Positions 36,032 to 44,732 of a DNA stretch of 64,000 bases are shown here, piece after piece. Both the position numbers and the translations under genes were made by a program. The stretch is from Chloroflexus aurantiacus J-10-fl. GTDB lineage: Bacteria; Chloroflexota; Chloroflexia; Chloroflexales; Chloroflexaceae. Location: NCBI RefSeq assembly GCF_000018865.1, contig NC_010175.1, positions 4,402,001-4,466,000 of the forward strand, given 5' to 3'. The notes beneath the pieces were generated by a model. It searched no databases. It was given only the letters and a program-made list of their open reading frames with translations, and was not told the origin of the DNA. How positions within the stretch are numbered: position 1 is the stretch's first letter; the number at the start of each line of letters is the position of its first letter.

Positions 36032-38086
36032 ATGAAGCGAGTTGTCAGTATCAGTCTTGGCTCGTCACTCCGTGATTATCAGATCACGGTGAAGGTTTTG
36101 GGGCAGCATGTCGAGGTGCGTCGCATCGGTACGAACGGCGATGTTGCGCAAGCCATGGCGCTGGTACGCGAGTTTGATGGCAAGGTGGACGCTATCGGAC
36201 TCGGTGGTTTAACACCGGTTTTTCGCATCGGTCGGGCACGCTATCCCCATCAGGAAGCCATCCATATCGCAGCTCAGGCCCAGCGAACACCGGTCGTTGA
36301 TGGGGGTGTGGTCAAGGCGACGCTTGAGCGCTGGGCGATTGCGCAGGCAGTGCGCCAGCTTCCTTCATTGTTGCGTTACAAGCGGGTGCTGATTACCAGC
36401 GGCGTTGAACGTTATCAATTGGCTGCTGCTATCAGTCAGTACGAACCGGAGTTGCGCTTCGCCGATCCGATCATTCACGCCGGGATTCCTTTCCTGCCAC
36501 CACCACGCTCGCTCGAACAGCTTGAACTCTACGCGGCAACCGCGTTACCGATCCTCGCCCTTCTCCCCTATCGCTTTATCCATCCGGTGGCGCTCGGCCA
36601 GGAAGGTTTTGACAGCCGTGCAGTTGAACTATTCCGCTGGGCGGATGTGATTGCCGGCGATTTTGCCTTCATTCGGCGCTTTGCCCCCAATGATCTGACG
36701 CGCAAGACGATTATCACCGATGACCCCTCACCTGCCGAGATCGAAGATCTGCGGCGACGCGGCGTAACGACGCTGGTGACGATGACGCCACCTCTCAGTA
36801 ATGAGCGGCCCTTCCTCGCCGCCGATGCGCTGGAGGCGGTGATTACGGCGATTACCGAGAGCACGCGCCAACCGGGAGACGCTGAGGTGATCGACTTTAT
36901 TACGGCAGCCGGTTGGGGGCCGACGGTGCAAGACCTGAACCCGCGCCCCAAGCCGCGCTTCGCATTTGTCATTCACCCGCTGCGTACCGAACTGATCGCC
37001 AATCACAAATGGTTCCGCTGGACACGCTATATGCCACAGCGCCTGGTGGAGCTGGTGGCGGCTCATTTCCCGCCCCTTTACCTCTCGCGCATCCGTGGCA
37101 TTCGCTCGAAGGCCACCGGTGAAGAGGTTGAGGGGATTCTGTTGACGCTGGGAACGACACCGCGCGAGATGATGCGCCGTCCGCCCGGTTTTACCTACCG
37201 CCGCCTGATCAAAGCCGCCCGAATGGCCGAACGGATGGGAGCGCAGATTATGGGGTTGGGAGCCTTCACGTCGGTTGTCGGTGATGCCGGTATTACGGTG
37301 GCGCAGAAGGTGGATATTGGCATTACATCGGGCAACTCGCTGACGGTAGCCGCGACGCTGGAAGCGGCCAAGCAGGCGGTAGTGCTGATGAAGGGAGGAC
37401 GCCCTGAGCGGGTACGGGCAGTCGTGATTGGCGCCACGGGTTCGATTGGCGCAGTCTGTGCCCGCTTGCTGGCCCAGGCCGTCCACGATGTAGTCCTGGT
37501 GGCACCACGCGCCGAACGTCTGATCGCGCTCAAGAAGCAGATCGAGGCCGAGACGCCGGGCGCACGGGTGGTGGCCGCGACCTACGCCGATGCCTACATT
37601 GGTGATGCCGATCTGATCATCACAACCACCAGCGCCCTGACCGGTAAAGTGATCAACATCGACAAACTCAAACCTGGTGCAGTGGTCTGTGATGTGGCCC
37701 GTCCGCCAGACGTGAAGGAGGAAGACGCCCGGCGGCGCCCTGATGTGCTGGTGATTGAAAGTGGTGAGATTGTATTGCCGGGCGAACCGGATTTTGGCTT
37801 CGATATAGATATGCCGCCTGGTACAGCCTACGCCTGTTTGTCAGAGACGGCGCTGCTGGCGATGGAAGGTAAATTTGAAGACTACACGCTAGGCCGTAAT
37901 ATCGAGATCGAACGGGTTAAGGAGGTCTATCGGCTGTGGAAGAAGCATGGCCTTGAACTAGCCCGCCTGCGCTCGTTTGGGGTCTACGTTACCGATGAGA
38001 TGATCGCCGAAAAGCGCCGCCTGGCCGAAGAGCGTCGTCGCCAGTTGGGCTTGCCTGCCGAGAAGGTGCTGGATCAATCATCGTGA
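36032..38086 (+). CDS. Two-domain protein: uncharacterised N domain fused to an acyl-ACP-reductase-like domain
   Basis: 684 residues behind GAGGAGGCGG. Residues about 1-300 (starting KRVVSISLGSSLRDYQITVKVLG) form a domain that also occurs in other bacteria but that I cannot assign. Residues about 330-660 align end to end with cyanobacterial long-chain acyl-ACP reductase (AAR): RRLIKAARMAERMGAQIMGLGAFTSVV (compare ALGGFSS), TSGNSLTVA (compare TGNTHTA), a nucleotide-binding GATGSIG at 467-473, and YACLSETALLAMEG with Cys602 where AAR has its acyl-thioester cysteine (Cys294). Motif spacing is similar. AAR makes fatty aldehydes with NADPH. Activity on acyl-ACP or acyl-CoA is an inference; a different dehydrogenase role remains possible. 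The alpha/beta hydrolase gene overlaps its stop codon. Confidence 0.75.
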   Translation: MKRVVSISLGSSLRDYQITVKVLGQHVEVRRIGTNGDVAQAMALVREFDGKVDAIGLGGLTPVFRIGRARYPHQEAIHIAAQAQRTPVVDGGVVKATLERWAIAQAVRQLPSLLRYKRVLITSGVERYQLAAAISQYEPELRFADPIIHAGIPFLPPPRSLEQLELYAATALPILALLPYRFIHPVALGQEGFDSRAVELFRWADVIAGDFAFIRRFAPNDLTRKTIITDDPSPAEIEDLRRRGVTTLVTMTPPLSNERPFLAADALEAVITAITESTRQPGDAEVIDFITAAGWGPTVQDLNPRPKPRFAFVIHPLRTELIANHKWFRWTRYMPQRLVELVAAHFPPLYLSRIRGIRSKATGEEVEGILLTLGTTPREMMRRPPGFTYRRLIKAARMAERMGAQIMGLGAFTSVVGDAGITVAQKVDIGITSGNSLTVAATLEAAKQAVVLMKGGRPERVRAVVIGATGSIGAVCARLLAQAVHDVVLVAPRAERLIALKKQIEAETPGARVVAATYADAYIGDADLIITTTSALTGKVINIDKLKPGAVVCDVARPPDVKEEDARRRPDVLVIESGEIVLPGEPDFGFDIDMPPGTAYACLSETALLAMEGKFEDYTLGRNIEIERVKEVYRLWKKHGLELARLRSFGVYVTDEMIAEKRRLAEERRRQLGLPAEKVLDQSS

Positions 38087-38886
38087 GCACTGTACAACTT
38101 GAATGGATTACGACACAGCCATCATCGCCACGACCAGCACCACCTGTCGTGCTGGTCCACGGTGCCTGGCATGGGGCCTGGTGCTGGACCGAACAAGCCA
38201 TCCCTGATCTGGTAGCACGTGGCCTGACGGTACACGCGATCAGTCTTCGTGGGCATGGCCGTAGTGCGCCTGCCGGCCCGTTGACGACGATCTGTGATTA
38301 TGTGCGCGATGTGCAAACGGTGGTGCGCAAACTCCCTCAACCACCGCTTGTTGTCGGCCATAGCTCTGGTGGATATGTTGTGCAATTGCTAATGAGTGGG
38401 CGTTGTGGAACAGCGCCGCCGTTGGCCGGGGCTGTGCTGCTATGCAGCTCGCCGGTGTCGAGTCCCACCTACTTTTTGCGCCGTCTGCGTGAGCGAGCAC
38501 CAATGGTTGACATTCGCGCCTTGCTACGCCGGGAAGCAGAGGCGGTACGGGCTGCGCTGTTTCGAGCGGATATTGCGCCAGCCGATCTCGAACGTTACCG
38601 CCGGCAATTGGTGCGCGAACCGCCACTTGTAACCTTAACCAGCATGGTTATTCGCCCCCGCCCGCTGCGAGTGCAGGTACCGGTGTTGGTGATTGCTGCC
38701 GGGTGTGATGCCATCTTCGATGTGCCTGCTCAGCAGGAGCTGGCGGCGGCGTATCGCGCCGAACTCATCGTGATCCCTGAAGCTGCGCATGACCTGATGC
38801 TTGACCCGGCCTGGCCGCTGGCAGGTGCCGCGATTGCGCATTTTGCCGCTACCCTTCACCGATCCGTACCCTCAACTGCAAGGTAA
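38083..38886 (+). CDS. Alpha/beta-fold hydrolase
   Basis: 267 residues starting at a GTG that overlaps the upstream stop codon (GTGA), so translation is coupled to the reductase-like gene. VVLVHGAWHGAWCW is the oxyanion region, GHSSGG the nucleophile elbow, GCDAIFDVPAQQEL holds the acid and EAAHDLMLDP the catalytic His. It resembles esterases and lactonases with the HGAWHG motif. The strict coupling suggests it acts on the same pathway, for example hydrolysis of an acyl thioester or ester. Confidence 0.88.
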   Translation: MSTVQLEWITTQPSSPRPAPPVVLVHGAWHGAWCWTEQAIPDLVARGLTVHAISLRGHGRSAPAGPLTTICDYVRDVQTVVRKLPQPPLVVGHSSGGYVVQLLMSGRCGTAPPLAGAVLLCSSPVSSPTYFLRRLRERAPMVDIRALLRREAEAVRAALFRADIAPADLERYRRQLVREPPLVTLTSMVIRPRPLRVQVPVLVIAAGCDAIFDVPAQQELAAAYRAELIVIPEAAHDLMLDPAWPLAGAAIAHFAATLHRSVPSTAR

Positions 38887-38921
38887 AAGACGATACCCAA
38901 TCAGGCATCGGGAGATATTGT

Positions 38922-39914
38922 ATGAACGTAGCCACCGAACCGGCCATTGTTGTCCATCAATTGAGCAAAATCTACGAGGTTCCTGAGCGTGATCCGGGTT
39001 TACTGGCCGCAGTGCGTAGCCTGTTTCGGCGACGGGTGCGTGCCATCCCGGCGGTGTCCGCTGTCAGTTTCACCATTCAACCGGGTGAAGTGGTTGGATT
39101 TCTCGGTCCGAATGGGGCCGGGAAAACTACCACCCTCAAGATGCTGACCGGCCTGCTCCATCCAACCGCCGGTGATGTGCGTGTCTTCGGCTACATTCCG
39201 TCTCGCCGCGAACCGGCTTTCTTGCGCCGGATTACGCTGGTGATGGGTAATCGCAATCAGTTACAGTGGGACCTTCCGGCACTCGATTCGTTTGAGCTAC
39301 TGCGGGCAATCTATCGCTTACCACCGGCAGCATTTCGGGCGACTCGTGATGAATTGATTGAGTTGCTCGAAGTTGGCCATCTGGTGCGCAAACCGGTGCG
39401 TAATCTTTCGCTCGGTGAGCGTATGAAGATGGAGATTATCGGCGCGCTGCTGCACCGTCCACAGGCATTGTTTCTCGATGAACCGACCCTCGGCCTCGAC
39501 GTAACAATGCAGCGGCGGATTCGGGCGTTTGTGGCCGAATACAATCGGCGTACCGGAGCAACAGTATTGCTCACCAGTCACTATATGGCGGATGTCGAGG
39601 CTCTCTGTCGGCGGGTAATTGTGATCCATCACGGGCAAGTCCTCTTCGACGGGCCACTGCACAATCTGGTCGATCAGTTTGCTGCCTATCGCAAACTGAT
39701 TGTGACCCTCAGCGAAAGTGGGAGCGATCTATCCCGCTTCGGTGAGGTGATCGATCAGGATGGCCTGCGGTACACCTTGCGCATCCCGAAAGCGACAGCT
39801 CCGGCGGTGACGGCCCGGATTCTGGCTGAAGTACCCGTTGCTGATGTGACGGTTGAGGAACCGCCGATTGATGATGTTATTGAGCAGGTGTTTGCGGTAG
39901 GTGCGAGTCATTAA
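38922..39914 (+). CDS. ABC-2 type exporter ATP-binding protein
   Basis: 330 residues. Walker A is GFLGPNGAGKTTTLKML, the signature is LSLGERMKMEIIGALLH, Walker B is ALFLDEPTLGLD and the switch His lies in LLTSHYMADVE. The domain order and the C-terminal extension (about residues 240-330) match ATPases of the ABC-2 exporters that pair with two DUF990-type permeases. The next two genes encode such permeases. Confidence 0.92.
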   Translation: MNVATEPAIVVHQLSKIYEVPERDPGLLAAVRSLFRRRVRAIPAVSAVSFTIQPGEVVGFLGPNGAGKTTTLKMLTGLLHPTAGDVRVFGYIPSRREPAFLRRITLVMGNRNQLQWDLPALDSFELLRAIYRLPPAAFRATRDELIELLEVGHLVRKPVRNLSLGERMKMEIIGALLHRPQALFLDEPTLGLDVTMQRRIRAFVAEYNRRTGATVLLTSHYMADVEALCRRVIVIHHGQVLFDGPLHNLVDQFAAYRKLIVTLSESGSDLSRFGEVIDQDGLRYTLRIPKATAPAVTARILAEVPVADVTVEEPPIDDVIEQVFAVGASH

Positions 39915-39932
39915 GACCGGCAAAGGCGACAT

Positions 39933-40736
39933 ATGTCTGGAATTATTGATTTTTATCGGGCCGCGATGAAACAGGCAATCCTGGTGCAATTTCAGTATCG
40001 GGCGGCCAACTATTTCTACATAATCGGCATGATCAGCGAGCCGATCATCTATCTGGTGGTCTGGAGTGTGGTTGCGGCTGCGCAGGGTGGGACGGTCGGC
40101 GGGTACGATGCCGGTGCTTTCGCCGCCTACTATATCGTCTGGACGCTGGTACGCAATATGAATATCGTCTTTACGCCATACGGTTGGGAGCAGCGGATTC
40201 GCACCGGTGAGTTGTCGGCAGTGCTCTTGCGTCCACTGCATCCATTGCACTACGACATCGCCTTTTTTGCCGGCTGGAAGGTGGTCGTCATTCTGTTCTG
40301 GTTGCCGATTGCCGCAGTGCTGGCGTGGCTCTTCCGGCCAACCCTTGCCCCAACCTGGCTTGAGATCGCAGTATTTGCCGTCGCCATCTGGGGTGCATTT
40401 CTCATCCGTATGATGTTTCTCTGGTTGCTGGGCCTGATTTCCTTCTGGACGACCCGCGTGGCGGCGATCTACGAACTCTTCTTTGCCTTTGAATTGTTTC
40501 TTTCCGGGCGCATCGCACCGCTGGCGCTCTTCCCTGAGTGGGCGCGCACACTGGCCGATTGGCTGCCATTTCGCTGGACGTTTGGTTTTCCCATCGAGGC
40601 TCTGATTGGGCAATTAAGTGTCGCCGGCTTGATCGGTGGCCTGGCGATGCAGGCATTCTGGATACTCCTCGGTTTGGGACTGGTGCTACTGGTCTGGCGT
40701 CGTGCTGTGCAACGCTACACGGCGGTTGGTGGTTAA
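39933..40736 (+). CDS. ABC-2 type exporter permease (DUF990-like), first subunit
   Basis: 267 residues, about six membrane helices. YRAAMKQAILVQFQYRAANYFYIIGMISEPIIYLVVWSVVA and MNIVFTPYGWEQRIRTGELSAVLLRPLHPLHYDIAFF are characteristic: the R-x-G-x-L-x-x-x-L-L-R-P-x-x-P motif marks this permease family. It lies 18 bp after the ATPase gene. Substrate is unknown. Confidence 0.9.
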   Translation: MSGIIDFYRAAMKQAILVQFQYRAANYFYIIGMISEPIIYLVVWSVVAAAQGGTVGGYDAGAFAAYYIVWTLVRNMNIVFTPYGWEQRIRTGELSAVLLRPLHPLHYDIAFFAGWKVVVILFWLPIAAVLAWLFRPTLAPTWLEIAVFAVAIWGAFLIRMMFLWLLGLISFWTTRVAAIYELFFAFELFLSGRIAPLALFPEWARTLADWLPFRWTFGFPIEALIGQLSVAGLIGGLAMQAFWILLGLGLVLLVWRRAVQRYTAVGG

Positions 40737-40773
40737 GCAAGGTGTTGTATAGCAGAGAGATGAAGGGCGTGGT

Positions 40774-41559
40774 ATGGAGCTGGTGCGCTTAATTGCCATC
40801 TTTGCCCGGGTTGGCATCCTCAACGAGATGCAATACCGGGTTAATTTCTTCTTCCAGATGCTGGAGTCGGCGATTAGTCTGGCGACCGGACTGATCGGTC
40901 TGGGGCTGGTCTTTCAACACACCACCATTCTGGCCGGTTGGCAACCGGCGGAATTGCTGGTCGTGATGGGGATTTACGTGCTGATGAGTGGCATCGTGCA
41001 GGCGGTGATTCAGCCGAATATGTTGCGGCTGGCGCAGGATGTGCTTGAGGGCAAGCTCGATTATGCCCTCACGAAACCGGTCGATAGCCAGTTGCTGGTG
41101 AGTATTCGGGAATGGCAGGCGTGGCGCTTTACCAATGTCGTATTGGGCTTGCTGGTCGTCGGATGGGCGCTCGTCTCTTTGCAGGCAAGTGTCAGTTTAG
41201 GGCAGATCGTGCTCTTTGTCCTTATGCTGGGCTGTGGGGTAGTGGCGCTCTATGCTTTCTGGCTGATTCTGGCCACGACCAGTTTTTGGGTCATTCAGAT
41301 CGAAAGTTTGATCAATTTGTTTGAAGGTATTTTTGCCGCCGGACGCTGGCCGACCAGTATCTACCCTGGCTGGTTGCGCGCAATCCTGACCTTTCTGGTG
41401 CCGGTTGCGTTTGCAGTCACCGTTCCGGCAGAAGCGCTTACCGCTCGTTTGAACAGTTCAACGCTGGCGTTAGCGGTTGGCGTGAGTTTCACCCTCTTCT
41501 TGCTGGCGCGTCTGCTATGGCGATGGGGTGTCCGTCGCTATAGTGGTGCCAGTGCCTGA
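40774..41559 (+). CDS. ABC-2 type exporter permease (DUF990-like), second subunit
   Basis: 261 residues with about six membrane helices. AIFARVGILNEMQYRVNFFFQMLESAIS and RLAQDVLEGKLDYALTKPVDSQLLVSIREW correspond to the same conserved regions as its partner, with the G-x-L-D-x-x-L-x-K-P version of the motif. The two permeases probably form a heterodimer with the ATPase two copies. Confidence 0.9.
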   Translation: MELVRLIAIFARVGILNEMQYRVNFFFQMLESAISLATGLIGLGLVFQHTTILAGWQPAELLVVMGIYVLMSGIVQAVIQPNMLRLAQDVLEGKLDYALTKPVDSQLLVSIREWQAWRFTNVVLGLLVVGWALVSLQASVSLGQIVLFVLMLGCGVVALYAFWLILATTSFWVIQIESLINLFEGIFAAGRWPTSIYPGWLRAILTFLVPVAFAVTVPAEALTARLNSSTLALAVGVSFTLFLLARLLWRWGVRRYSGASA

Positions 41560-41567
41560 AGCCATCA

Positions 41568-41623
41568 CCAGTGTGATACGGTTGCCGGCAATAATGCCCG
41601 TGTGGACAACGGTATCACGCTGG
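41568..41623. terminator. Long hairpin between convergent genes
   Basis: CCAGTGTGATACGGTTG (41568-41584) pairs with CAACGGTATCACGCTGG (41607-41623) in 15 of 17 positions. It lies in the 75-bp gap between the ABC permease and the thioesterase, so it can serve both strands. Confidence 0.65.
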
Positions 41624-41634
41624 TTTGTAATGGT

Positions 41635-42127
41635 CTACCTGTTGTGCTGATCGCGCAGGTCGGCAAGCATACGTTCAGGTACCTGCACGGCAACCACTTC
41701 ACCCTGCACCGTCGTTTCGCCATCAACCTCGATCCAGGCTTCGATCACCACCTTGCGTCCCGCCATCTCTTTCACGCGCCCGTGAATGATCAGCTCAGGG
41801 CCGAGCGGGGTGGGTCGCAGAAAATTCACCCGTAACGATGCGGTTACGAAGCGCAGATATGGCGCGGTTCCCGGTTCACGTCCGGCGGCAGCGTAGGCCG
41901 CGGCGGCTGCGGTGCCGGTGCCGTGGCAGTCGATCAGCGAGGCGAGCAGCCCGCCGTAGACATAACCGGGTATTGCCGTATGGTATGAACGGGGCGTGAA
42001 ACGGGCGATGGCTTCGTTGCCGTTCCATACACTCTTGATATGTGATATGCAACCCATCGGGGTTGAGACGACCACAACCGTAGCAGTGGCTCAATTCATC
42101 GGGGTAGGTGTCTTGAATAGCTTGCAT
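41635..42127 (-). pseudogene. PaaI-type hotdog thioesterase, frameshifted by a 7-bp tandem duplication
   Basis: The gene starts at ATG 42127: MQAIQDTYPDELSHCYGCGRLNPDGLHI, the usual N-terminus with CYGCG. Then the frame is lost. It resumes as HIKSVWNGNEAIARFTPRSYHTAIPGYVYGGLLASLIDCHGTGTA, the hotdog core with its catalytic Asp region. At the break the sequence TGATATG occurs twice in a row (42036-42049). Removing one copy restores a continuous 161-residue protein. Family members hydrolyse acyl-CoA thioesters. A shorter in-frame product from 42075 would lack the N-terminus. It is the last gene of the glpX cluster. Confidence 0.85.
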
Positions 42128-42152
42128 GACCTGTCCTGTACAACATCGTAGA

Positions 42153-42752
42153 TTACGGTCGGCGGAGATAGATCCAGGCTGAGGGGCCGCGTTGCCCCAT
42201 GACGACAGTTTCACCGGGGACAAACTGCTCGATAATAAACCGCTCCTGGAGCGCTGTCATGAGCAGGTTTTGATCGACTCTGGTTTTCAGCATCTGTGCA
42301 TCAGGCTTTGTCGCGTCGCTGAGATGAACGAAGAACACGAACAGGCCGCCGGGCTTGAGGAGGCGGCGCACTTCATCGAGATAAGCGTACAATTCCGGTT
42401 CGCTAAAGCCATGGCCGCAGCCGACATCAATCGCCAGATCGTAGGGTTCGTTCAGAAATGCCAGATTGGTGGCATCAGCCACGAAGAGACGTACCCGGTC
42501 ACCAACACCGGCAGCCGCTACGCGCTCTTGCGCCATGGCGATGGCTTCAGGGACAAAATCGACCCCATCAACCTGCCAGCCTGCGCGAGCCAGCCAGACA
42601 CAAGCGCGCCCGGTGCCACAGCCGAGGTCTATAGCCCGGCTTGGTGGTAACTCCTGACTGAGCGCAATGATCTCAGGCGGTGGATCGGGGTGATCCCACG
42701 GAATCTCACCGGTCAGATAACGCTCACGCATGCGCTGAAAACGGTCAGACAT
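42153..42752 (-). CDS. Class I SAM-dependent methyltransferase
   Basis: 199 residues. Motif I is AIDLGCGTGRACVWLARAGWQVDGVDF, motif II VRLFVADATNL, and motif IV region YDLAIDVGCGHGFSEPEL. The N-terminal RYLTGEIPWDHPDPPPEI is typical of the TehB-like/thiopurine-type group. The substrate is unknown. It sits between smpB and the thioesterase, 15 bp downstream of smpB. Confidence 0.88.
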   Translation of the reverse strand: MSDRFQRMRERYLTGEIPWDHPDPPPEIIALSQELPPSRAIDLGCGTGRACVWLARAGWQVDGVDFVPEAIAMAQERVAAAGVGDRVRLFVADATNLAFLNEPYDLAIDVGCGHGFSEPELYAYLDEVRRLLKPGGLFVFFVHLSDATKPDAQMLKTRVDQNLLMTALQERFIIEQFVPGETVVMGQRGPSAWIYLRRP

Positions 42753-42767
42753 AGTACAAAACCTCTG

Positions 42768-43250
42768 TTACAGATCGTGTCTTGCCCGTTTCAAGGCCCG
42801 ATCAATATCACGGGCCGCATCGCGCCGGGCAATATCCTCGCGCTTATCGTAGATCTTCTTCCCACGTGCTACACCAAGCTCAACTTTAGCCCGGCGTCCT
42901 TTGAAATAGACCTTCAGCGGCACCAGGGTCATCCCCTTCATGCGCACCAGGCCATTGAGGCGGTTGATTTCACGTCGGTGCAGCAGCAGTTTGCGCGGAC
43001 GCATCGGATCGTGGTTGAAGTATTTGCCCGACTGCTCGTAAGGCGCAATGTGGGCATCATACAGGAACACTTCATCATCGATCACACGGGCAAAACTGCC
43101 GCGCAAGTTGACCCGTCCGGCGCGCACCGATTTAATTTCGCTGCCGGAGAGGACAATGCCCGCTTCAATCGTCTCTTCAATATCGTAATCGTGGCGCGCC
43201 TTACGGTTCTCGGCGACCACACCAGGGTGTTTGTGTTTTGTTGCTGTCAC
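42768..43250 (-). CDS. smpB: SsrA-binding protein
   Basis: 160 residues, the normal length. [41 protein letters not shown] is the SmpB OB-fold core, and the basic tail [27 protein letters not shown] is the part that enters the decoding centre. It delivers tmRNA to stalled ribosomes. Three bases separate its start from the O-antigen-ligase-like gene. No tmRNA gene was found in the window. Confidence 0.97.
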   Translation of the reverse strand: MTATKHKHPGVVAENRKARHDYDIEETIEAGIVLSGSEIKSVRAGRVNLRGSFARVIDDEVFLYDAHIAPYEQSGKYFNHDPMRPRKLLLHRREINRLNGLVRMKGMTLVPLKVYFKGRRAKVELGVARGKKIYDKREDIARRDAARDIDRALKRARHDL

Positions 43251-43253
43251 GTC

Positions 43254-44732
43254 TCACTCACTCAGAACAGAAACTGACGACGGTACCGGTTGGGGATCGT
43301 TGATCAGCCATTCAATCGCACTTCCCAGGCCAATCGTAGCCCAGAAGAGAGCCGCCATGTGGCTAAACTCAATATTGAAAAAGTAGTGGTCGGCCAGCCC
43401 GACGGCCAGTGCGGCGACGATGGCCCCCTGGCAGCCCAACAACCAGCTCGATGCTTCCTCATCGAGGGCCGGCAGAATGCGCAGACTACGGGTAAACCAG
43501 AGCGCGACCAGGCCAAGAAACACTGCCAGTCCAACCAGACCCATCCGTTGACCAATCGCCAGGTAGATGCTACTCACCCCGGCGGAGAGGTCAAGATCGG
43601 GAGCCTGACCGAAGCCAATGCCAAACACCGGATAACGCTGAATGATCGCAATCGCATTGGCGTATTCGTCGAGCCGCATCTGTTGTGCCTGATCGCGGAA
43701 CTGGACGCCGGAGAGTACCCGGTTGATAAACTCATCGGCATAACCCAGCCCAAAGAGCAGCACGGCACCGAGAATACTGACTGCCAGCATATGACGCCAG
43801 AGCTGTCGGTAGCGCACAGTGGCCAGAAAGGCGGCGGCAATGATCAGGCCGAAGAGGGCTGCCCGCGAAAACGTTAACAGGAGAGTCAGCACCTGCACGC
43901 CACCAAGCATTGCCAGCATCCAGCGCGGCAAGATGGGGCGCGGCGCTGCCAGTTGGGTGAGGGTGAGCACTGCTACCAGGGCCAGCATCCCACCAAAGCT
44001 GTTCGGATCGACGCCGAAACCGATGGCCCGCTCCAGCCCATTCGGATCATCTTCCACATACCGCAACACACGGCCACTGGTCGGATACCCGATCCGCCCT
44101 AGCGCAACCAGCAGTTGGAGGGCCATCGCGTCGGGCAACACCCACAGGATCAATCCGATCAGTGCCGAAATACCGCCCACAATGATGAGGGTACGGACGA
44201 TCAACCGGGCAGTAGCGCGGTCGCGCACACAATTGATCACGGTGAAGTAGCAGATCACACCAAGGACAAATTTTGCATAATTGTGAAGTGTTTGCGGGTC
44301 TGGTAAGCCACGAGCACCGAGCACCAGTGAAAAGAGCGTCAGGCCAAGAAAGCCAATCAGGGACAGGCCGAGCGAACCGAAGCGTACATCATAGGCATCG
44401 GAACGGGCCAGGCTACGTAAAAACCAGACCGCATTCAGGGCCACCAACACCAGGGTCAGAAAGTTGGGTGTAATGATCGCCTTAAACGGCAGCGTACCGA
44501 ACGGAATGATCGTCGCCACTGCCAGCGCTGCAATCAGCCCGGCCTGGACACTGACCAGCAGGGCTGTGGCAACAAAAAGTGCCAGCAGACCGGCGATGGC
44601 GTAGAGCGGTCCGAAGGCCGTGACACCACCAATAATACCGCCGGTGACCAGGGCCAGACCGGCGGTGAGCAGAGGCGATTGAACAATACGGTCGCGCAAC
44701 GATACGGGTTGCGCAGAAGGATTAACGAGCAT
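43254..44732 (-). CDS. O-antigen ligase/polymerase-like membrane protein
   Basis: 492 residues with roughly 11-12 membrane helices. The large loop and following segment (RLDEYANAIAIIQRYPVFGIGFGQAP) match the Wzy_C/O-antigen ligase family (typical P-x-x-G-x-G-x motif before the periplasmic loop). Such proteins transfer or polymerise glycans at the outer face of the membrane. Its start overlaps the glpX stop by 11 bp, so translation is probably coupled. Chloroflexus lacks classic LPS, so an exopolysaccharide role is more likely. Confidence 0.8.
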   Translation of the reverse strand: MLVNPSAQPVSLRDRIVQSPLLTAGLALVTGGIIGGVTAFGPLYAIAGLLALFVATALLVSVQAGLIAALAVATIIPFGTLPFKAIITPNFLTLVLVALNAVWFLRSLARSDAYDVRFGSLGLSLIGFLGLTLFSLVLGARGLPDPQTLHNYAKFVLGVICYFTVINCVRDRATARLIVRTLIIVGGISALIGLILWVLPDAMALQLLVALGRIGYPTSGRVLRYVEDDPNGLERAIGFGVDPNSFGGMLALVAVLTLTQLAAPRPILPRWMLAMLGGVQVLTLLLTFSRAALFGLIIAAAFLATVRYRQLWRHMLAVSILGAVLLFGLGYADEFINRVLSGVQFRDQAQQMRLDEYANAIAIIQRYPVFGIGFGQAPDLDLSAGVSSIYLAIGQRMGLVGLAVFLGLVALWFTRSLRILPALDEEASSWLLGCQGAIVAALAVGLADHYFFNIEFSHMAALFWATIGLGSAIEWLINDPQPVPSSVSVLSE

